Assembly (NCBI GenBank): GCA_903929065.1
Contig: CAIYTJ010000653.1
Span: 1 to 6,260, forward strand
Length of the DNA: 6,260 nt
From: an uncultured Bacteroidales bacterium
GTDB lineage: Bacteria; Bacteroidota; Bacteroidia; Bacteroidales; Paludibacteraceae
Reading direction: 5' to 3'
Part shown: piece after piece, positions 1 through 4,782 of the stretch
Numbering within the stretch: position 1 is the first letter of the stretch
Layout: the number at the start of each line of letters is the position of its first letter
Made by a program: the position numbers and the translations under genes
The notes under the pieces: generated by a model
What the model was told of the DNA's origin: nothing
The model's input: the letters and a program-made list of their open reading frames with translations, nothing else
Database searches by the model: none

Positions 1-413
1 AGGTAGTACTGGTGGTAAATGTAGCCAGTAAATGTGGATTTACGCCGCAGTACGAAGGATTGGAAGCATTGTATAAAAAATACAGCTCCAAAGGATTGGT
101 CATTCTTGGTTTCCCATGCAACCAGTTTGCCGGACAGGAACCGGGTAATGCCGAAGAAATTGCCAAATTCTGTTCGTTGACCTATGGGGTGAACTTCCCC
201 ATGTTCGACAAAATTGAAGTGAATGGAGAAAATGCTGACCCGCTTTACAAATACCTGAAAAAGGCTTTGCCCGGATCTATTACCAACGACATTAAATGGA
301 ATTTTACTAAATTCCTGCTCGACCGCACCGGCAAACCCATTAAACGCTTCGCTCCTACCGTGAAACCCGAAGAAATTACGGCTGATATTGAACAACTATT
401 GGCAGGGAAATAA
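1..413 (+). CDS. gpx: Glutathione peroxidase family protein (thiol peroxidase, Cys type), 5'-truncated by window edge
   Basis: Reduces hydrogen peroxide and organic hydroperoxides. Bacterial Cys-type members usually take electrons from thioredoxin rather than glutathione, and no signal peptide can be judged because the N-terminus is missing. The reading frame is open from base 3, so the GTG at 12 is only an internal valine; about 136 codons are visible of a family length near 160-180. Seen in the sequence: the peroxidatic motif NVASKCGFT with a TGT cysteine codon at 33-35 (not a TGA selenocysteine), the FPCNQFAGQEPG motif carrying the catalytic Gln, the segment KFCSLTYGVNFPMF whose Cys matches the usual resolving cysteine, and WNFTKFLLDR with the catalytic Trp and Asn. 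The stop is TAA at 411-413, followed 39 bases later by a hairpin terminator. It converges on gcvP. Family assignment is secure; the reductant is inferred from the family. Confidence 0.95.
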   Translation, partial: VVLVVNVASKCGFTPQYEGLEALYKKYSSKGLVILGFPCNQFAGQEPGNAEEIAKFCSLTYGVNFPMFDKIEVNGENADPLYKYLKKALPGSITNDIKWNFTKFLLDRTGKPIKRFAPTVKPEEITADIEQLLAGK

Positions 414-452
414 AAAAATCTTATTAGTAAGAATGCATTTATTCGCTATAAA

Positions 453-492
453 AAACGCGAACCGACTAAATCGATTCGCGTTTCTTTCTTTA
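453..492. terminator. Bidirectional intrinsic terminator between convergent gpx and gcvP
   Basis: Perfect 9-bp stem AAACGCGAA (453-461) with TTCGCGTTT (475-483), and a further CGA/TCG pairing towards the loop. On the + strand the stem runs into TTTCTTTCTTT, serving gpx. On the - strand it runs into six T residues (complement of the A-run 450-455), serving gcvP. The symmetry fits two genes that end facing each other. Confidence 0.85.
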
Positions 493-520
493 AGTCCCCC
501 TTTAGGGGGATTTAGGGGGT
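493..520. repeat. C5/G5 short hairpin repeat abutting the gcvP stop codon
   Basis: TCCCCC (495-500), loop TTTA, GGGGGA (505-510), then a second TTTAGGGGG (511-519). The C-run can pair with either G-run, so two alternative hairpins exist, and the unit TTTAGGGGG is tandemly duplicated. The block touches the gcvP stop (TCA on this strand, 520-522). There is no U-tract directly beside it, so termination is better assigned to the neighbouring hairpin. From memory, similar CCCCCTTTAGGGGG blocks recur between genes in Bacteroidota; I could not check this here. Confidence 0.6.
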
Positions 521-3351
521 CATTGACAACTACACACTAAATTCCTATCTCCAAATCCGTTATCCACACGAGCCACATTTACCCAGAATTTATTTTCAGC
601 CACCCAGTCGGTTGGATAGGCAGCTTTGGCGCGGCTGTACGGGTGATTCCAGTCGTCACCTACAATGGCATATTCAGGATGAGGAGCATTCAGCAATACA
701 TTGTCGGTCCTGTCGGCAATACCGTCTTCCACTTCTTTTATTTCGGCATAAATCTGCAACATGGCTTCGGCAAAACGATCCAGTTCGGCCAGCGATTCGC
801 TTTCGGTCGGTTCAATCATCAACGTTCCGTGAACAGGAAACGATAAGGTCGGCGCATGGAAACCATAATCCATCAAGCGTTTGGCAATGTCAGTTTCGGT
901 AACACCCGAAGTAGCTTTGAAATTGCGGGCTTCCAGAATCAACTCATGCCCTACACGACCTCTCTCGCCGGTATAAAGCACGCCGTAACTTTCGTTTAAC
1001 CGGGCTGCTAAATAATTGGCATTTAGAATGGCAATTTTAGTGGAATGTGTCAATCCTTCTTCACCCAACATACGGATATATCCATACGTAATAGCCGTTA
1101 CGCTGGCGCTTCCGTAAGGAGCAGCCGATACGGTATTTTGTCCGAAGGTTTTACTTGGAAGATACTTTTCCAAATGAGCCGTCACACAAATCGGGCCAAC
1201 ACCCGGACCACCACCGCCATGCGGAATAGCAAAAGTTTTATGCAGGTTCAGGTGGCACACATCAGCACCGATAGTTCCCGGATTAGTCAACCCAACCTGT
1301 GCATTCATGTTGGCACCATCCATGTAAACCTGTCCGCCAAATTGGTGAATCGCTTCGCACATGTCTTTGATATGTTCTTCGAAAATTCCGTGGGTGGAAG
1401 GATAGGTAATCATACAACCGGCCAATCGATCTTTGTTGGCTTCCGCTTTTTCTTTCCAGTCAATCCAGTCGGTATTTCCACCGTCATCACATTTCACTAC
1501 CACGATATTGAATCCGGCCTGAACGGCGCTGGCGGGGTTTGTTCCGTGTGCCGACGAAGGAATCAACAAGGTGTCGCGTTGCGTTTCGCCTTTCGATTTA
1601 AAGTATTCACGGATAGTCATCAATCCGGCATATTCCCCTGCAGCACCCGAGTTTGGCTGCAAGCTGCAGGCTGCAAATCCTGTAATGGCTGTGAGGTATT
1701 TTTCCAGTTCTGAAATCATCTCGTTATAGCCTTCTGTTTGATTGGAAGGTGCGAGCGGGTGTATTCCCCCGAATTCCGGACGACTCATTGGCAACATTTC
1801 CGAAGCGGCATTCAGCTTCATAGTACATGAACCCAATGAAATCATCGAGTGTGTCAGCGAAATATCGCGGCGTTCAAGTTTCTTGATATAACGCATCATT
1901 TCCGTTTCGCTGTGGTAGCTGTTGAAAACTTTATGAGTGAGGTATGCAGAAGTTCTTTCCAGCGTTTCATCCAGCGAGTTCAGTGTTTCAAAATCATCTT
2001 CATCGGCATAAACCGGAGCATTTTCAACCGCAGCAGCCAATATCTCAATCAATGTATTCACATCATCCACATCAGTTGTTTCGTCGAAACTGATACCAAT
2101 TTCACCAGTTGCAAAATAGTGGAAATTCACTTCATTTTCAAGCGCCAGAGCTTTAATTGTTTCTACGGAAACTCCTTCGGGCAAACTTATCTTCAGGGTA
2201 TCGAAGAAATTTTCATTTTCCTGCGAGAAACCGTAAACCGGAAGAATTTCGTTGATATAGGTGGCAATACCATGAATACGTTGGGCAATCGTTTTAATAC
2301 CTTCCGCACCGTGATAAACGGTATACATTCCGGCCATCGAAGCCAATAAAGCCTGCGCCGTACAAATATTGGAAGTTGCTTTTTCACGTTTGATATGTTG
2401 TTCGCGGGTTTGCAGAGCCATGCGAAGCGCGGTTTTACCGTTTACATCTTTACTGATTCCGATAATTCGTCCCGGCATATCGCGTTTAAATTCGTCGCGG
2501 GTTGCAAAATAAGCAGCCGAAGGTCCGCCAAATCCCATTGGAATTCCCCAGCGCTGAGTAGAACCGAAAACGATATCAGCTCCCCATTCTCCCGGAGGAG
2601 TCAGCAATGCTAAACTCAGAATATCAGCAGCTACAGCCACTTTTGCACCAGCGGCGTGTGCTTCGGAAACAAAATCAGCATAGTTTTCAACACTACCGTT
2701 TGCATTCGGATATTGAATAATGGCTCCGAAATGTTTAGCAGTCAATTTCCAATCAGAATAATTTCCAATTTCCAATTTTATGTTTTGAGCTTCTGAACGT
2801 GTTTTTATAACAGCTAATGTGGATTCAAAAACTGCTTCGTCAACCAGCAAAATGTTCGCTTCATTCTTCACCTGTTCACGACTGCGGAGACTCATCATCA
2901 TCATGGCAGCTTCAGCGCCTGCAGTGGCTTCGTCCAATAACGAGGCATTCGCAAGCGGCATTCCGGTAAAATCGCAAATGGCCGTCTGGAAATTCAGCAA
3001 AGCTTCGAGTCTTCCCTGGGAAATCTCAGCCTGATAAGGCGTGTAAGAAGTATACCACGATGGGTTTTCGAAAATATTCCGTTGAATAACTGCCGGAGTG
3101 ATGGTGTCGTACCAACCTTGTCCGATATATGAAGTGAATAGTTTATTCTTAGAGGCTATTTCAGCAATATGTTCGGCATACTGTCGCTCAGTAAGTGGTT
3201 CGGGCAACACAATTTTTTCCTTCAGTCGAATGGAAGCCGGAATAGTTTGGTTGATTAATTCATCGAGGCTTGAAGCGCCAACGGTTTGAAGCATAAAGGC
3301 TTCATCTTGTTCTGAAACGCCAATATGACGGGTTTGAAGCAAGTCTTTCAT
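520..3351 (-). CDS. gcvP: Glycine dehydrogenase (decarboxylating), P-protein of the glycine cleavage system
   Basis: Cytoplasmic PLP enzyme that decarboxylates glycine and passes the aminomethyl group to the lipoyl arm of GcvH; with GcvT and GcvL it feeds one-carbon units to tetrahydrofolate. At 943 aa it is the fused P1+P2 form, close to the usual 950-960 aa. Visible landmarks: the N-terminal RHIG at residues 8-11, the N-terminal half with SYIGQGWYDT near 74-83, the conserved SLGSCTMKLN at 505-514, the PLP-binding segment DVCHLNLHKTFAIPHGGGGPG with the Schiff-base lysine at K705 (codon at 1237-1239; E. coli K708 aligns), and the typical C-terminus DRNLVCSC. The ATG at 3351 places RHIG at the expected distance and has no Shine-Dalgarno; a TAnnTTTG box lies 28 bases upstream. 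gcvT, gcvH and gcvL are not in this window, so the gene appears to stand alone. No frameshift or missing catalytic residue is seen. Confidence 0.98.
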   Translation of the reverse strand: MKDLLQTRHIGVSEQDEAFMLQTVGASSLDELINQTIPASIRLKEKIVLPEPLTERQYAEHIAEIASKNKLFTSYIGQGWYDTITPAVIQRNIFENPSWYTSYTPYQAEISQGRLEALLNFQTAICDFTGMPLANASLLDEATAGAEAAMMMMSLRSREQVKNEANILLVDEAVFESTLAVIKTRSEAQNIKLEIGNYSDWKLTAKHFGAIIQYPNANGSVENYADFVSEAHAAGAKVAVAADILSLALLTPPGEWGADIVFGSTQRWGIPMGFGGPSAAYFATRDEFKRDMPGRIIGISKDVNGKTALRMALQTREQHIKREKATSNICTAQALLASMAGMYTVYHGAEGIKTIAQRIHGIATYINEILPVYGFSQENENFFDTLKISLPEGVSVETIKALALENEVNFHYFATGEIGISFDETTDVDDVNTLIEILAAAVENAPVYADEDDFETLNSLDETLERTSAYLTHKVFNSYHSETEMMRYIKKLERRDISLTHSMISLGSCTMKLNAASEMLPMSRPEFGGIHPLAPSNQTEGYNEMISELEKYLTAITGFAACSLQPNSGAAGEYAGLMTIREYFKSKGETQRDTLLIPSSAHGTNPASAVQAGFNIVVVKCDDGGNTDWIDWKEKAEANKDRLAGCMITYPSTHGIFEEHIKDMCEAIHQFGGQVYMDGANMNAQVGLTNPGTIGADVCHLNLHKTFAIPHGGGGPGVGPICVTAHLEKYLPSKTFGQNTVSAAPYGSASVTAITYGYIRMLGEEGLTHSTKIAILNANYLAARLNESYGVLYTGERGRVGHELILEARNFKATSGVTETDIAKRLMDYGFHAPTLSFPVHGTLMIEPTESESLAELDRFAEAMLQIYAEIKEVEDGIADRTDNVLLNAPHPEYAIVGDDWNHPYSRAKAAYPTDWVAENKFWVNVARVDNGFGDRNLVCSCQ

Positions 3352-3379
3352 AACGGGGATAGTTTGATTTTTTGTACCT

Positions 3380-3387
3380 CAAAAGTA
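3380..3387 (-). promoter_or_regulatory. Putative gcvP promoter -7 box (Bacteroidota type)
   Basis: On the - strand this reads TACTTTTG, an exact match to the Bacteroidota -7 consensus TAnnTTTG. It predicts a start of transcription about 20-25 bases before the gcvP ATG. A clear -33 TTTG/TTG is not seen at 19-21 bases; only T-rich sequence (TGTTTTAG) lies there. GTAC tetramers flank the box in inverted orientation. Confidence 0.55.
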
Positions 3388-3457
3388 CTTGTTTTTTCGC
3401 TAAAACATTTAATTATTCACCAAAAGATTTCAACAAAAAACAACCTTTTTGGGATTA

Positions 3458-3472
3458 GTTTCAACTTGAAAC
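3458..3472. promoter_or_regulatory. 15-bp palindrome upstream of gcvP, possible operator
   Basis: GTTTCAACTTGAAAC has perfect 7-bp arms around a central C. It lies about 106 bases upstream of the gcvP start and about 70 bases upstream of the predicted -7 box. Its size and symmetry suit a dimeric regulator, but nothing identifies a protein, and AT-rich DNA gives such palindromes by chance fairly often. The rest of 3388-3527 is AT-rich and shows no gene. Confidence 0.25.
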
Positions 3473-3646
3473 ATTTCATCAAAATAAGTATTAAACAGTT
3501 GCCAATTTCACTTTAATTTAATCAGATTTTAAACCAGCATCTTAGTATATGACCAAAAATTATAGTGAATATATAACTTTCTAAAATTAAAGAACTTATT
3601 TCTTGTACTGTGACTCTGGCTTTGGGATTGACCTCGTCTGGTGAGC

Positions 3647-3750
3647 CGAAAAACAAGTGAGGATGGCGTAGAAAACTTTTCTGTTTGAGCGAGGGCGTAT
3701 TCGCCCGAGTGAGTTTAAAAGTTTTCAGCCAACCGAGCGCAAGTTTTTCG
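3647..3750. repeat. Long nested imperfect hairpin in the element core
   Basis: Four sets of arms nest around one centre: CGAAAAAC (3647-3654) with GTTTTTCG (3743-3750), GGATGGC (3661-3667) with GCCAACC (3728-3734, six of seven pair), GAAAACTTTT (3671-3680) with AAAAGTTTTC (3717-3726, perfect), and GGGCG (3693-3697) with CGCCC (3702-3706) around a TATT loop. The result is a roughly 104-nt imperfect stem-loop that could form in RNA from either strand or as a cruciform. No U-tract follows it, so it is not an obvious terminator. Whether it is transcribed cannot be judged from sequence. Confidence 0.55.
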
Positions 3751-3765
3751 AGTGAAGCAGGCGCA

Positions 3766-3836
3766 GTCTTGACTTTTTTTGCTTACTTTTTTGTGTCAAG
3801 ACAAAATAAGTAAGTGGGGTTTGGGGCTAGCCCCAA
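3766..3836. repeat. Two mutually exclusive hairpins followed by a 16-bp palindrome
   Basis: Hairpin A pairs GTCTTGAC (3766-3773) with GTCAAGAC (3795-3802) across a T-rich 21-nt loop. Hairpin B pairs CTTACTTTTTTGT (3782-3794) with ACAAAATAAGTAAG (3801-3814): 13 pairs, one bulged T, loop GTCAAG. The loop of B (3795-3800) is part of the right arm of A, and the left arm of B is in the loop of A, so only one can form at a time. Immediately after comes the perfect palindrome TTGGGGCTAGCCCCAA (3821-3836). This sits inside the putative mobile element and upstream of pdxH on the + strand. Confidence 0.55.
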
Positions 3837-3960
3837 GTTCAAATAGATTGAAAATGAATGATTTTATAATTTTTGTCATGTACTTTAAACCAGCATTTAA
3901 ACCAATTCCACACTGGATTGTTTATAGGGAAATAAGTAACAAAGCATTCTATGGATAATT

Positions 3961-3974
3961 TCCGGAAAGCCGGA
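3961..3974 (+). promoter_or_regulatory. Small hairpin in the pdxH leader
   Basis: TCCGG (3961-3965), loop AAAG, CCGGA (3970-3974): a compact GC-rich 5-bp stem in an AT-rich leader, ending 20 bases before the pdxH ATG. It could influence ribosome access or simply be chance. No TAnnTTTG promoter was found between 3840 and 3994 on the + strand, so the pdxH transcription start is unplaced. Confidence 0.25.
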
Positions 3975-3994
3975 CATTAAAAAACAAAACTAAA

Positions 3995-4633
3995 ATGAAA
4001 GATATGCTACGCGAAATTCGTAAACAGTACCTGTTTTCCGCCCTCGACGAAAACAATGTTTTACCAAATCCTTTTGATCAATTTGAGCTTTGGTTGCAGG
4101 AAGCCATTGAGAGTGAACAACTGGAACCCACAGCAATGATACTTTCGACGGTTGACAAACATTTACAGCCGCATTCAAGAGTGGTGCTGCTCAAAGAACT
4201 TACACCCGACAGTTTTGTGTTTTACACCAATTACGAAGGCCATAAGGCGCAACAAATGGAATTCAACAAGCGGGTTTCTCTGGTTTTCTTTTGGGCCAGC
4301 CTCGAACGGCAGGTCAGGATTGAAGGTACGGTTGAGAAAATAAGCGAAGTCCTTTCCACATCTTATTTCAAATCGCGTCCCATCGAGAACCAGCTTGGTG
4401 CCTGGGCTTCTCCTCAAAGCCAGCTTATCCGTTCCAAAGATTTTCTGGAACAACAATTTCAGTATTACAAACAAAAATTCGGTAATGACATCCCAAAACC
4501 TCCTCACTGGGGCGGTTACGCCGTGAAACCGGTTTCCATCGAATTCTGGCAGGGACGCCCAAACCGCTTGCACGACCGGTTACTCTTCACTAAAGAAGCC
4601 GGCATTTGGGGCATTTCAAGATTAGCACCCTGA
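3995..4633 (+). CDS. pdxH: Pyridoxamine 5'-phosphate oxidase
   Basis: FMN-dependent cytoplasmic enzyme that oxidises pyridoxamine or pyridoxine 5'-phosphate to pyridoxal 5'-phosphate (PLP), the last step of the DXP-dependent B6 pathway and of salvage. At 212 aa it is near the E. coli length (218). Landmarks match E. coli PdxH at a nearly constant offset: R9 and Y12 of the N-terminal lid, RVVLLK at 62-67 (FMN/substrate contacts), VFYTN at 75-79, RQVRIEG at 105-111 with Gln106, ENQLGAWASPQS at 131-142, FWQGRPNRLHDR at 184-195 with the catalytic-site Arg191 and His193, and the family C-terminus RLAP. The ATG at 3995 follows an in-frame TAA at 3956-3958 and an A-rich leader without Shine-Dalgarno; Met4 is a possible alternative start. 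It is divergent from gcvP, a PLP enzyme. The gene is intact. Confidence 0.97.
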   Translation: MKDMLREIRKQYLFSALDENNVLPNPFDQFELWLQEAIESEQLEPTAMILSTVDKHLQPHSRVVLLKELTPDSFVFYTNYEGHKAQQMEFNKRVSLVFFWASLERQVRIEGTVEKISEVLSTSYFKSRPIENQLGAWASPQSQLIRSKDFLEQQFQYYKQKFGNDIPKPPHWGGYAVKPVSIEFWQGRPNRLHDRLLFTKEAGIWGISRLAP

Positions 4634-4639
4634 TAAATG

Positions 4640-4780
4640 TATAATGCATAATTCATAATGTATAATTCACAATTACACTTAATATCAACGGTTTGTGAAT
4701 ATCATTTCAGTTTATGGTTCATTTAGAGTATCTTTGTACTCTCTTAATTATGAATTATGAATTTTGAATTATAAATTATA
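4640..4780. repeat. AT-rich 36-bp imperfect inverted repeat filling the pdxH-helicase spacer
   Basis: The left arm (4640-4675) and the right arm (4745-4780) are inverted copies matching at 30 of 36 positions, separated by 69 bases. The arms are built from short near-repeats such as TAATTCA and, in the right arm, AATTATG. The unit starts 7 bases after the pdxH stop and ends 2 bases before the helicase ATG, so it makes up nearly the entire spacer. Its loop holds the helicase promoter. It may be a small mobile repeat that carries a promoter; from memory, AATTATGAATTATG-type repeats are common in Bacteroidota. No rho-independent terminator for pdxH is evident apart from this structure. Confidence 0.6.
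4725..4742 (+). promoter_or_regulatory. Putative helicase promoter with -7 box inside an inverted repeat
   Basis: TATCTTTG at 4729-4736 matches the Bacteroidota -7 consensus TAnnTTTG, with a weak -33 (TTTC at 4705-4708, 20 bases upstream). The box lies in the symmetric sequence AGAGTA-TCTTTG-TACTCT (4725-4742), a possible operator. The expected 5' leader is about 40 nt and would consist mainly of the right arm of the surrounding inverted repeat. Confidence 0.55.
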
Positions 4781-4782
4781 TA

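Larger units (their letters stand above)
3528..3896. mobile_element. Putative MITE-like non-autonomous element between gcvP and pdxH
   Basis: Left end GTATATGACCAAAAATTATA (3545-3564) and right end TATAATTTTTGTCATGTAC (3865-3883) are inverted copies of each other: 18 of 19 positions match, with one extra base on the left. Identical 13-bp direct repeats TTTAAACCAGCAT lie outside them at 3528-3540 and 3884-3896; the right one touches its terminal repeat, the left one is separated by CTTA. Between the ends is no open reading frame of note and no transposase, but a core (about 3608-3840) visibly richer in G+C than its AT-rich surroundings and packed with inverted repeats. Together this looks like a short non-autonomous insertion with target duplication. 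A 13-bp duplication is long for most transposon families, so the direct repeats may instead be part of the element. The core wording resembles dispersed intergenic sequences I recall from Bacteroidota genomes. Confidence 0.5.

Noticed and set aside
33..35. Selenocysteine at the peroxidatic position of the glutathione peroxidase
   Set aside because: The codon is TGT, so this is the cysteine form.
1045..1713. 222-aa open frame on the + strand inside gcvP
   Set aside because: It is antisense to the conserved C-terminal half of gcvP, including the PLP lysine region, and its translation shows no recognisable family.
1849..2349. 166-aa open frame on the + strand inside gcvP
   Set aside because: Antisense to gcvP with no domain-like features; a shadow of its codon usage.
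3352..3378. Glycine riboswitch in the gcvP leader
   Set aside because: The predicted leader is only about 20-25 bases and the upstream sequence lacks the paired aptamer structure; too short for a tandem glycine aptamer.
3325..3516. 63-aa open frame on the + strand across the gcvP start
   Set aside because: It overlaps the gcvP start and promoter in antisense, is of low complexity and has no promoter of its own.
3881..3888. TACTTTAA as a pdxH promoter box
   Set aside because: The last base deviates from TTTG and no -33 motif lies 19-21 bases upstream.
3528..3896. CRISPR array or phage attachment site as explanation for the 13-bp direct repeats
   Set aside because: Only two copies, 356 bases apart, with inverted repeats inside; no regular spacers, integrase or tRNA nearby.
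3985..3992. TAnnTTTG match on the - strand (TAGTTTTG) just before pdxH
   Set aside because: No -33 element at the proper distance, and the only thing downstream on that strand is the non-coding spacer; probably chance in an A-rich leader.
4175..4573. 132-aa open frame on the - strand inside pdxH
   Set aside because: Entirely antisense to the conserved body of pdxH and without family resemblance.
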